A stretch of DNA of 21,374 bases from an uncultured Prevotella sp. GTDB taxonomy: Bacteria; Bacteroidota; Bacteroidia; Bacteroidales; Bacteroidaceae. Shown piece by piece: positions 8,901 to 14,930 of the stretch. The notes below the pieces were generated by a model. The model did no database searches. It saw only the letters and a program-made list of their open reading frames with translations, and was not told the origin of the DNA. A program made the translations under genes and the position numbers. Position 1 is the first letter of the stretch; each line of letters begins with the position of its first letter. The stretch covers positions 1 through 21,374 of the forward strand of contig CALEKA010000114.1 of NCBI GenBank assembly GCA_937898715.1, read 5' to 3'.

Positions 8901-9064
8901 GCCATAACGGCTGTACTGTCGGCACGGAGAAGAGCCACAGTAGCAAAGTCGACGGGGTTTTGCGACTTGGTGTCAACGGCCGTACCCGTCACCACGAAGT
9001 GCTGTGCCATCGCCCCTACCGCCATTACAAACGAGAGGATGGATAACAAGAAGAATCTTTTCAT
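5933..9064 (-). CDS. Outer-membrane beta-barrel protein with carboxypeptidase-regulatory-like domain (TonB-receptor-like)
   Basis: 1043 residues. Signal peptide 1-20 (AMA|Q). Residues about 24-110 form a carboxypeptidase-regulatory-like beta-sandwich (VVTGTAVDTKSQNPVDFATV...). Residues about 115-235 are plug-like (TLEALVKQLPGVEVGDDGSI, SVSEFLINGKDFF). From about 240 the protein is a long series of amphipathic strands, ending in the barrel-closing strand FMVHFIYKLNIF. This is the layout of the Bacteroidetes outer-membrane beta-barrel family related to TonB-dependent receptors; the substrate is unknown and no SusD partner is adjacent. After the terminal strand comes an odd 40-residue tail (1004-1043), first charged (KKGDDKGDRPG), then rich in Met, Gly and Pro (MPMRGMPMGGPGMRP). 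A Gly-rich loop (FGGPRGFGGGGSG) lies near 282-295. It is apparently transcribed alone. Confidence 0.88.
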   Translation of the reverse strand: MKRFFLLSILSFVMAVGAMAQHFVVTGTAVDTKSQNPVDFATVALLRADSTAVMATNTDENGQFTLRPKEAGRYIVKLSYVGLKPVTKRVELTAETDSVDLGRLLMQGNDKVLGTATVTATASRVEQKGDTTMFSASAYRVPSGSTLEALVKQLPGVEVGDDGSIKWNGKSVSEFLINGKDFFKGDTKTAMKNLPTELVSKIKAYDKKSDYTEQTGIDDGEETTVLDISTKRELNESWVSNLDVAYGNHDRYSARFFGTRFTDRTRITTFGSMNNTNDMGFGGPRGFGGGGSGLTAKKTAGMDFSWENDKKEREAGHLELGGFALYSHSNNDAVTTSNSEMFLNSGSTSSFSNSFSKSASHSTSVMTRFSLEWSPDSMTSLKFQPSYNYSESKNDGTSLSATFNDNPYDLSGMVSPLDSIFAQNAKERNPELYAMMVNTNQRWSLGDSKQHQVSGKLNVVRRLSSNGRNISLQVNGGYSKSESHSFSISDINYNNNGAAAGSDGSTGSSSATANKNFKNQYSTTPGKSYNYSARLGYVEPLGKNWFAEVRYQYSYKYSQSNRSRFNLDSLSYKGQSYFDDYGEQLSDYDLSFGSTNYPTIGSLPTTDQVLNYVRDLNNSQYATYKYSNHTATVGIRYNSSTIRFNAGVDFNPEHTTMHYNRPSQVDTVVTRNVFNVSPQIRFRYSFSKTNRLDIRYRGSSSQPSMTDLLAVVDDSNPLSITMGNPGLKPSWSNTLRINYNGYNPTKQQGMMLGIDATQTRNSISNRMVYDAQTGVSYFRPENINGNWNGRGMFMFNSALGKDKLFNINTFTSLSYQNALGYVSTKPADLNLGTINDRTYNAYSQVFALASSEKNTTKTVGVDENLNISYRQTWFDVGLIGKLNYQHARASVQQNANMDTWNFAYGANANFNFNFGLSISTDIRMNSRRGYTDASMNTNELLWNAQIAQSFLKNKAATLSIQFYDILKQQSNVSRMISATQRTDSWNNAINSYFMVHFIYKLNIFPGGSKKGDDKGDRPGPPDMRGPGGMPMRGMPMGGPGMRP

Positions 9065-9222
9065 AAGATAGGATATGTTGTTTAGTTTTATACGCGAATT
9101 AGGATATTTGCGCCATGCCTGCAGAGGAGTTTATACATCTGCTGCTGTGCAGACACAAAAAATCGTACGGCAGACAGGAGATGATTAGCTTACCTATGCT
9201 TAGCCGCACGTTAAATGAGATG

Positions 9223-9230
9223 CAAAGTTA
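9223..9230 (-). promoter_or_regulatory. Candidate -7 element of the barrel gene
   Basis: CAAAGTTA on the plus strand reads TAACTTTG on the minus strand, a perfect TAnnTTTG. It lies about 160 bases upstream of the barrel start, implying a long leader. No clear TTG -33 element is seen at the expected distance. Confidence 0.4.
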
Positions 9231-9313
9231 GGGGTTAGGTTTAATAGCATTGTCTTATTTATCCTTAAAAATCGACAAACAGGCGGAATTTATCTATGAA
9301 AAGGAGTCAGAAA

Positions 9314-9345
9314 GTTGCACGGAAGCACATTTGTGAGTAATTTTG
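9314..9345 (+). promoter_or_regulatory. Promoter of the ATPase gene
   Basis: GTTG at 9314-9317, a 20-base spacer and TAATTTTG at 9338-9345 match the Bacteroidetes -33/-7 pattern. The predicted transcript starts near 9352, leaving a leader of about 80 bases before the ATG at 9435. Confidence 0.65.
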
Positions 9346-9434
9346 TTTACAGACTACGAACTACCTAACCATGAGAGTAGGAAGCGAGTTCTTACCCATA
9401 AACTTCTCAACTCTTCAACTCAAAACTAATAGTC

Positions 9435-10262
9435 ATGATCAAACTGGCCAATTACATCAAGAGCATAGAAATATCGAGTCTATGGAGCGGACATAAGCAC
9501 ATAGCATGGAAGCTCCGCCCCGATGTGAACGTGCTGAGCGGACACAATGGTGCGGGCAAGAGCACCATTCTCAATCGCCTCATACAGCACCTTCACTCTA
9601 TCCCTGCTTCGGGCGATATACAGACCAACACGCGCTTGGGCGTAAAGATAGAATTCTCACCGAGCGATGCCACGAGTATCCACTACGACGTGATACGCAG
9701 CTTCGATCGCAAGATTCTCTCTACCGAGCCTATCGGTGCGCTGGGTGATGCACGAATCGTGACGGAACTCGACTGGCAACTCTATCTCATACAGCGTCGC
9801 TATCTGGACTATCAAGTGAATGTGGGCAACCGCATGATAGCGCTTCTCACAAGTGGCGATCCCGATGCTCGCCATAAGGCGGAGGAAGCTGCACGACAGA
9901 AGACGCGCTTCCTCGACATCGTAGACGAGCTCTTTGCCGAAACGGGCAAGCGCATCAATCGTGAGAGCAACGAACTTTCTTTCATACAATACGACGAGAA
10001 GCTACCGCCCTATTTGCTCTCAAGCGGTGAGAAGCAGATGTTGCTCATCTTGCTCACCGTGCTCACCGAGGACCGCCAGCCCTACGTGCTCTTTATGGAC
10101 GAACCCGAGGCGAGTCTGCACTTCGAGTGGCAACGCCGGCTGATATCGCTCGTCAGAGAACTTAACCCTAATGCCCAAGTGATTCTGACCACCCACTCCC
10201 CTGCCCTCATCATCGATGGATGGGAAGATGCTGAGACGGAGGTGGGCGATATCACGGTTTAG
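9435..10262 (+). CDS. ABC-type AAA ATPase, possible AriA-like/OLD-like partner of the DUF4435 protein
   Basis: 275 residues, one complete ABC/SMC-like nucleotide-binding domain. Walker A GHNGAGKST is at 36-44, the signature-like LLSSGEKQ at 194-201, Walker B VLFMDEPE at 218-225 with catalytic E223, the D-loop ASLH at 226-229, and the switch histidine H254 in TTHSP. The region between Walker A and the signature (about 60-190) is short and helical. No transmembrane partner is nearby, so it is not a transporter subunit; this kind of ATPase usually works on DNA or as a sensor with a nuclease. The next gene encodes a DUF4435 protein, which makes the pair look like a PARIS (AriA/AriB) or split OLD system. 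It is shorter than the AriA proteins I know, so a Bacteroidales-specific relative is also possible. Confidence 0.85.
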   Translation: MIKLANYIKSIEISSLWSGHKHIAWKLRPDVNVLSGHNGAGKSTILNRLIQHLHSIPASGDIQTNTRLGVKIEFSPSDATSIHYDVIRSFDRKILSTEPIGALGDARIVTELDWQLYLIQRRYLDYQVNVGNRMIALLTSGDPDARHKAEEAARQKTRFLDIVDELFAETGKRINRESNELSFIQYDEKLPPYLLSSGEKQMLLILLTVLTEDRQPYVLFMDEPEASLHFEWQRRLISLVRELNPNAQVILTTHSPALIIDGWEDAETEVGDITV

Positions 10263-10265
10263 TTT

Positions 10266-10370
10266 GTTTGAAGTTTTAAGGTTATGAGGTTATAAAGGGA
10301 GTTTGGAGTTTTAAGGTTATGAGGTTATAAAGGGAGTTTGAAGTTTTAAGGTTATGAGGTTATAATGTAA
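10266..10370. repeat. Tandem repeat, three units of 35 bp
   Basis: Units start at 10266, 10301 and 10336. Each reads GTTTG(A/G)AGTTTTAAGG followed by TTATGAGGTTATAA and AGGGA (the last unit ends TGTAA). It is the same family as the 44-bp array at 5555, but lacks the TCGCTTCGCTCC segment. The array begins three bases after the ATPase stop. Confidence 0.93.
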
Positions 10371-10422
10371 GTTTCAAAGGTTAAAGGTAACTTTATAACC
10401 TCATAACCTTAAAACTACAAAC
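10336..10422. repeat. 30-bp inverted repeat between ATPase and DUF4435 genes
   Basis: Left arm 10336-10365 (the third tandem unit) and right arm 10393-10422 are reverse complements with one mismatch and a 27-base loop. Unlike the other two copies of this family, it lies between two genes of the same strand, so it could act as an attenuator or an mRNA-processing site between the two proteins. No T tract directly follows. Confidence 0.88.
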
Positions 10423-10449
10423 TCCACTTAATACAGCTACTATTGTACC

Positions 10450-11622
10450 ATGAAACGCTTAAGAGACCATATTAACTCGGCCTACATCAGTGCCATGAAC
10501 CGCTTGGGCGGAAAGCATGCCCGGAAGCGGATCGTGGCTTATGTGGAGAGTTACGACGACGTGTTCTTCTGGAGCAACTTGCTACGTCCTTTAGAGACCG
10601 ATCGCTATTATTTCGAAGTGATGCTCCCCTCGCGCACCACGCTGTGTAAGGGCAAGAAGATAGCGCTCGCCAACGAGTTGGGAAGCCGATTGGGCACGTG
10701 CATGATTGCTTGCGTCGACGCTGATTACGACTTCCTTATGCAAGGCACTACGCTCTCCTCGCAGGAGGTGTGTTCGAATCCCTACGTGTTTCACACCTAC
10801 GTATATGCCATCGAAAACTTCCAATGCTACGCTCCTGCCTTGCAGACCATCTGCGTGATGGCTACGCTCAACGATCACCATCTCTTCGACTTCGAGACGT
10901 TTATGAGCCAATATTCACAGATTGTGTGGCCACTCTTCGTGTGGAATATCTGGTGCTACCGCTACGGCTGTTATAAGCAGTTCTCGATGCTCGACTTCTT
11001 CCACATCGTACAGCTTAAGGACTTCAATCTGTACCACCCGGAGCATGCTCTGGAACATCTGCGCCACTTGGTCAACTCGAAGGTGACCCGCCTACAGCGT
11101 CAATTCCCCGAAGGGCGGAAGACGTATAAGCCGCTTCGCGAAGAACTGCTCCGACTGGGCGTTACGCCTGAGACTACTTACTTGTATATGCGTGGCCACG
11201 ATGTGTTCGACGGCGTAGTAATGCCACTACTCACGGAGGTGTGCGAACAGCTTCGGCGCGAGCGTGAACGTGAGATACGTCGGCTTGCCGAGCACAACGT
11301 GCAGATGCAGAATGAACTATCGGCCTATCAGAACGCGATGGGAAGCATAGAGGAGATGATGCGTAAGCACACGGTCTACATGGACTGTCCACAATATAAG
11401 AGGGTGCAAAGCGATGTACAGAGTCTTCTGAGCCAGATAGACGCTCCGACGACCGCTGCTTCTGACGAGGCTTCTACCCCACCCCTCACAAAAACTAACG
11501 AAGATGAATCTGAGAATCAAACACATGGTATGTCCGCGCTGCATCATGGCGGTGACGGACACGCTTTCACGCCTCGAGCTGACTCCCGACAGAGTGGAAT
11601 TGGGCGAAGCGCACATACGTGA
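10450..11622 (+). CDS. DUF4435 / TOPRIM-like protein, possible AriB-like nuclease partner
   Basis: 390 residues as an open frame. The N-terminal half carries TOPRIM-type acidic motifs: E33 in YVESYDDVFFW (31-41) and D90-A-D92 in ACVDADYDF, matching the E...DxD arrangement of DUF4435, the fold of the AriB effector of PARIS. An aromatic-rich middle part (WPLFVWNIWCYRYGCY near 155-170) and a charged coiled-coil-like stretch (LRREREREIRRLAEHN near 269-284) follow. The last ~40 residues are low-complexity Ser/Thr-rich and then basic; they are encoded where the gene overlaps the AraC gene by 119 bases. A one-base shift just upstream would reach a TAA at 11496-11498, six bases before the AraC ATG, so the natural end may be there and this tail may reflect a frameshift. 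Probably coexpressed with the ATPase. Confidence 0.78.
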   Translation: MKRLRDHINSAYISAMNRLGGKHARKRIVAYVESYDDVFFWSNLLRPLETDRYYFEVMLPSRTTLCKGKKIALANELGSRLGTCMIACVDADYDFLMQGTTLSSQEVCSNPYVFHTYVYAIENFQCYAPALQTICVMATLNDHHLFDFETFMSQYSQIVWPLFVWNIWCYRYGCYKQFSMLDFFHIVQLKDFNLYHPEHALEHLRHLVNSKVTRLQRQFPEGRKTYKPLREELLRLGVTPETTYLYMRGHDVFDGVVMPLLTEVCEQLRREREREIRRLAEHNVQMQNELSAYQNAMGSIEEMMRKHTVYMDCPQYKRVQSDVQSLLSQIDAPTTAASDEASTPPLTKTNEDESENQTHGMSALHHGGDGHAFTPRADSRQSGIGRSAHT

Positions 11623-12061
11623 AGACCTCTCACCCGACCAGCTTAAGCAGGTGAGCGAAGCGCTTCATGCCATCGGCTTCGAACTGATAGAGAATGCCAA
11701 CGACCGCTTGGTGCAGCAAACGAAGCAGGTGATCGTGGAGGCTGTGCGCCAAGAGAAGCCTTCACAGCTCTCGCTATCGGCTTTACTGAAAGCGCGGCTC
11801 AACATGGACTTTACCACATTGAGCCGCACTTTTGCCGCCATCGAAGGGCGCACCATTGAAAAGTACTTTCTGACGCAACGCATAGAGTACGTGAAGGAAC
11901 TCATCGAATATGGAGAACTCTCCATCAAGGAAATTGCTTACCAGACGGGGTTCTCAAGCGTGGCACACCTAAGTCGTCAGTTTAAGCAGTTCACAGGGCT
12001 CACCCCCACGGAGTATAAGAATCGAGGAGAGCTTGGGAGAAAGGGGATTGACGCAGTTTAG
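11504..12061 (+). CDS. AraC-family regulator with HMA-like N-terminal domain
   Basis: 185 residues. Residues 1-65 look like a heavy-metal-associated domain: M8-V-C10-P-R-C13 gives MxCxxC, followed by VELGEAHI and ALHAIGFELI in the usual HMA order. Residues about 75-177 are an AraC-type double helix-turn-helix, with helices around 92-112 and 140-160 (SIKEIAYQTGFSSVAHLSRQ) and the signature ending FTGLTPTEYK. The protein therefore joins a possible metal-binding sensor directly to a DNA-binding domain; it could respond to copper or another soft metal, but this architecture is also used by uncharacterised Bacteroidales regulators. The start overlaps the DUF4435 frame by 119 bases. No metal exporter is recognisable next to it; the convergent neighbour is a MATE transporter. 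Confidence 0.88.
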   Translation: MNLRIKHMVCPRCIMAVTDTLSRLELTPDRVELGEAHIREDLSPDQLKQVSEALHAIGFELIENANDRLVQQTKQVIVEAVRQEKPSQLSLSALLKARLNMDFTTLSRTFAAIEGRTIEKYFLTQRIEYVKELIEYGELSIKEIAYQTGFSSVAHLSRQFKQFTGLTPTEYKNRGELGRKGIDAV

Positions 12062-12063
12062 GG

Positions 12064-12080
12064 GGAAGCAAAGCTTCCTT
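12064..12080 (+). terminator. Candidate terminator after the AraC gene
   Basis: GGAAGC-AAA-GCTTCC forms a six-bp stem at 12064-12078, two bases after the stop, followed by T-rich TTCTTAGTTT. It is short, so efficiency is uncertain. Confidence 0.5.
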
Positions 12081-12084
12081 CTTA

Positions 12085-12254
12085 GTTTGGAGTTTTAAGG
12101 TTATGAGGTCGCTTCGCTCCGTTTTAAGTTTTAAGGTTATGAGGTTATAAAGTTACCTTACGCTGACAGATAGTCTGTCTGAAAGTAACTTTATAACCTC
12201 ATAACCTTAAAACTTAAAACTAAGAGGGAGCGAAGCGAACCAATAACCTTAAAA
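12085..12254. repeat. Repeat cluster with perfect 36-bp inverted repeat at convergent 3' ends
   Basis: Left arm 12121-12156 and right arm 12185-12220 are perfect reverse complements containing GGTTATGAGGTTATAA, with a smaller GACAGA-TAG-TCTGTC hairpin in the loop (12165-12179). Outside a short bulge, TCGCTTCGCTCC at 12109-12120 pairs with 12227-12238, lengthening the stem to about 48 bp. Further partial units lie at 12085-12108 and 12241-12256. It sits between the AraC gene and the convergent MATE gene, where a bidirectional terminator would be expected. Confidence 0.93.
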
Positions 12255-13598
12255 CTAAGAGGTGAGCGGAGCGAACCGGCGGCGAAGCGCCCTATAAGCC
12301 ACCACGCAGATCACTACCGATATGGCAGAGCCTATAGGAGCAGCCCATCCCATGGGATAGAGCGTCAAGGGGTAACTTACTGAGAATAGATAGGAAAGAG
12401 GTACACGCGCCGTCACGATAGACACGACATTGTGGGCAAACGATACGATAGAATAGCCACAAGCGGTGAAGAAACCACTGAAGCAGAAGTGAATGCCCGC
12501 CAAGGCGCAGTCCCACACGTAGCTACGCAGATATTCACCACCGAGCTGCACCACATGAGCATTGTCTGTAAAAAAGCGAACGGGCCATTCTGAGTTGAAC
12601 TGCAGCATGATAGACCATAGGAGGCCAAAACTGAAGGTGATGGCGATGGCGGCGTACATGGTCTGCCGAGCACGCTGGCGCAGTCCGGCACCAATACACT
12701 GCGCTGAAATGGCTGATACCGTGGAGAGCATAGCTGAGGGGATGATGAAGAGCAGACCGATAAACTTCTCGACAATGCCCACGGCTGCTGCATCGTCGAG
12801 GCCTCGATTGTTGGCAATGACAGCAATGACGATAAACGATATCTGGATGAAAGCATCTTGCAGCGCTATAGGCACACCTATCTTGCCCATACCACGCACC
12901 ACCTCACGCTGAAGGCGAAAGTGGCTCCGCTCTATGCCAAAGGCTTCGCGATGACGGCGAACGACCTGTAGAGCATAGACCACGCTGACGGCCTGTGATA
13001 GCGTGGTGGCAAGAGCCGCCCCCATGGCGCCTAAATGAAGGGTGCCGATGAAGAGGAAGTCGAGCACAACATTGACCACACAAGCTACTGCCACAAATTG
13101 CAGAGGTGTGCGTGTATCGCCCATGCCTCGGAAGATGGAGGCTATCACGTTGTATGCCACGATGAAGGGTATGCCCGAGAAGCACACTCTGAGATAGCGG
13201 TGCGTATCGGCCACAGCCTCAGAGGGCACAAGCATCCACCCTACGATGGAGGGCACAAGCAGGAGCAACACTGCCGTCAGCACTATAGAGAGCAGAGCAA
13301 AGAGCGTCAGCGTATTGCCCACTACGAGGGCTTTGCGATCTCTATCGTTCGCACCGATGGCATGGGCGGTACAGACGGTGGTGCCCATGGCAAGGCCGAT
13401 AATGACTACTGTGACGAAATACATCACCTGCGCGCCATTGGCTACTGCCGTGGTGCTCTCTACGTTGCAATAGAGACCTATCACGAAGAGGTCGGCAAGT
13501 CCGTAGACTATCTGCAGGAGATAGGCTAACATGTAGGGCAATGAGAAGTTGATGATATTGCGCAGGATGCTGCCTTGCGTAAGGTTGCGTTGTTTCAT
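12255..13598 (-). CDS. MATE family multidrug/Na+ antiporter
   Basis: 447 residues from the ATG at 13598. The frame stays open 23 codons further upstream but there runs into the REP-like repeat, and MKQRNLTQGSILRNIINFSL is the normal MATE N-terminus, so I use the internal start. About 12 hydrophobic segments form two homologous halves; GLADLFVIG near 32-40 and IGVPIALQDAF near 230-240 mark the starts of the halves. The fold exports cationic drugs or metabolites in exchange for Na+ or H+. The last codons (RRRFAPLTS and TAG) are written in the same TCGCT-CGCTC-CTTAGTTTTAAGG sequence that is repeated directly downstream, so the gene end appears to merge with the repeat family. Upstream is MarC, 208 bases away. 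Confidence 0.93.
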   Translation of the reverse strand: MKQRNLTQGSILRNIINFSLPYMLAYLLQIVYGLADLFVIGLYCNVESTTAVANGAQVMYFVTVVIIGLAMGTTVCTAHAIGANDRDRKALVVGNTLTLFALLSIVLTAVLLLLVPSIVGWMLVPSEAVADTHRYLRVCFSGIPFIVAYNVIASIFRGMGDTRTPLQFVAVACVVNVVLDFLFIGTLHLGAMGAALATTLSQAVSVVYALQVVRRHREAFGIERSHFRLQREVVRGMGKIGVPIALQDAFIQISFIVIAVIANNRGLDDAAAVGIVEKFIGLLFIIPSAMLSTVSAISAQCIGAGLRQRARQTMYAAIAITFSFGLLWSIMLQFNSEWPVRFFTDNAHVVQLGGEYLRSYVWDCALAGIHFCFSGFFTACGYSIVSFAHNVVSIVTARVPLSYLFSVSYPLTLYPMGWAAPIGSAISVVICVVAYRALRRRFAPLTS

Positions 13599-13630
13599 TA
13601 GAGAATGATTTATGAAAAATATTCTTCCAT

Positions 13631-13750
13631 TTCTGTGGGCGACGCGTCCCGCGTCGGCATCGTCCACTATTCAGCTAACTTGAGCTACATAAGGTGGTTC
13701 GCTGCTGAACGAGACGGTCGATGCCGACGCGGGACGCGTCGCCCACAGAA
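13631..13750. repeat. REP/BIME-like inverted repeat, copy 2 (perfect)
   Basis: Left arm 13631-13662 and right arm 13719-13750 are perfect 32-bp reverse complements. Each arm contains GTGGGC + GACGCG-TCC-CGCGTC + GGCATCG. The 56-base interior is not shared with the other copies. No target-site duplication is evident in the flanks. It lies between the MarC stop and the MATE start, upstream of MATE. Confidence 0.93.
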
Positions 13751-13806
13751 CTGAGTGAAAAGGGGGGGGATCTCCTGATTGTAATACTTAATACTTTGTA
13801 CTTGCT

Positions 13807-14415
13807 TTATTGCAGATTGTGGAGCAATGCGCTCAAATTAGCAGTGAAGAGGCGCACAGAGATGGCAAGGAGAATGATGCCGAAAAACTTGCGCAGCAAG
13901 TAGATGGCTGCGGGCGATATGATGCGTTCCACCTTGTCAGTAGCCTTGAGCACAATGAACACGAAGAGCATGTTGAGCAGCAGACCGATGAGGATGTTGA
14001 CTGTGGCATACTCTGCGCGAAGGGAGAGCAGCGTGGTGAACGAGCCTGCTCCAGCAAGCAAGGGGAACACCACGGGGATGAGCGTGGCCGACTTGATGGG
14101 GCCCATATTCTTGAATATCACCACGTCGAGTATCATCTCGAGCGACATGAGGAAGATGACGAGCGAACCTGCCATAGCGAACGATTCGATATCGACATTG
14201 AAGAGCCTCAACATGGCATCGCCCGCAAAGAAGAAGCCGAGGAGCAATGCCAACGAGATGATGGTGGCCTTCCATGCATTGACCGGACGGCCTTGCTGCT
14301 TAAGGCTGATGAAGATTGGGGTGGATCCCAGCACATCGATCACAGCAAACAATACGATAAACGCACTGGCTACTTGCTGCCAGTCAAAGCGTGAGAATAC
14401 GTAAGCAAGTGTCAT
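13807..14415 (-). CDS. MarC family integral membrane protein
   Basis: 202 residues, typical for MarC/NAAT. Six hydrophobic helices are visible. The first contains FIVLFAVIDVLGSTPIF (19-35), the family's N-terminal signature with the conserved P. A second half repeats the pattern in GPIKSATLIPVVFPLLAGAG (about 105-124). It is an inner-membrane protein; the family was once linked to multiple antibiotic resistance, which was later disputed, and its substrate is unknown. It is on the same strand as MATE but 208 bases apart with a REP-like element between, so an operon is uncertain. Confidence 0.92.
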   Translation of the reverse strand: MTLAYVFSRFDWQQVASAFIVLFAVIDVLGSTPIFISLKQQGRPVNAWKATIISLALLLGFFFAGDAMLRLFNVDIESFAMAGSLVIFLMSLEMILDVVIFKNMGPIKSATLIPVVFPLLAGAGSFTTLLSLRAEYATVNILIGLLLNMLFVFIVLKATDKVERIISPAAIYLLRKFFGIILLAISVRLFTANLSALLHNLQ

Positions 14416-14476
14416 AAGTAATAATGAGTTTAGTGAGTTTAAGAGTTTAGGAGTTTATCTCCGCTATATCATTAGC

Positions 14477-14778
14477 TCTGTGGGCGACGCGTCCCGCGTC
14501 GGCGTGAGCCAGCGAGCAAGATTTGAGTTCATCAGTCATCAACCAACGAGCAAGAAGCAAGTTCAAAGGAAGTGGGGGCGAAGTGTCCCGCTTCGGCTTG
14601 ACGCGTGAGGCTCGATGCCGAACGCGTCAAAAAAAAGAGTCTTAAGCGTGTGTTTTTACGCCGACTCGGGCATCGTGCCCTTCGTCAGCGTGCCGAAGCG
14701 AGACACTTCGCCCCCACTTCCTTTGAGCAGACTTCCTGAAGCGTGGCAAAAGCCGACGCGGTACGCGTCGGCCACAGA
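14477..14778. repeat. Nested pair of REP/BIME-like inverted repeats, copies 3 and 4
   Basis: The outer arms 14477-14503 and 14752-14778 belong to the GACGCG family (27 bp, two mismatches). Inside them are arms 14565-14597 and 14692-14724 (33 bp, one mismatch) of a related subfamily whose unit is GTGGGGGC + GAAGTG-TCC-CGCTTC + GGC. A nine-bp hairpin TTGACGCGT / ACGCGTCAA follows the left inner arm (14598-14606 with 14622-14630). Between the two subfamilies, one stem position changes from a C-G to an A-T pair, a compensatory change; another becomes a T-G wobble. Confidence 0.9.
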
Positions 14779-14828
14779 ACTGATGAGGTGCTTCGCGCTG
14801 CTCCTAATTCATATAGACTATATTAGGT

Positions 14829-14877
14829 AAAAAAGATACGGGCGAACAGGTTGATGAATATTCAGCCTGTTCGCCCG
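14829..14877 (-). terminator. Rho-independent terminator of the mmdA operon
   Basis: CGGGCGAACAGG at 14839-14850 pairs perfectly with 14866-14877 (12-bp stem). On the minus strand it is followed by TATC and six T residues (A tract 14829-14834). It lies about 55 bases after the biotin-carrier stop, so the operon ends here. Confidence 0.92.
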
Positions 14878-14930
14878 TTGTTGGTAACGCCGCCTCGCTT
14901 GAGTGGAGGACGGAGTCAGAACAGACGTGT

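Larger units (their letters stand above)
9065..9434. other. Divergent intergenic region with two promoter candidates
   Basis: These 370 bases separate the divergently transcribed barrel and ATPase genes. They hold a -7-like element for each direction (9223-9230 minus, 9314-9345 plus) and no supported gene. A frame starting with ATG at 9371 runs into the ATPase gene out of frame and is not credible. Confidence 0.6.
14416..14930. other. Non-coding spacer with nested repeat and terminator
   Basis: 515 bases between the MarC start and the biotin-carrier stop. It contains the nested inverted repeat at 14477-14778 and the operon terminator at 14829-14877. Short open frames here are artefacts of the repeat arms. 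Confidence 0.85.

Noticed and set aside
9371..9496. Short frame upstream of and overlapping the ATPase gene
   Set aside because: It is out of frame with the gene, has no recognisable features and lacks evidence for a regulatory leader peptide.
13035..13529. 164-codon plus-strand frame opposite MATE
   Set aside because: Antisense shadow of the MATE gene, very rich in His/Glu/Gly as expected for such shadows.
13599..13667. 23-codon N-terminal extension of MATE
   Set aside because: It reads through the REP-like arm, and the internal Met gives the usual MATE N-terminus.
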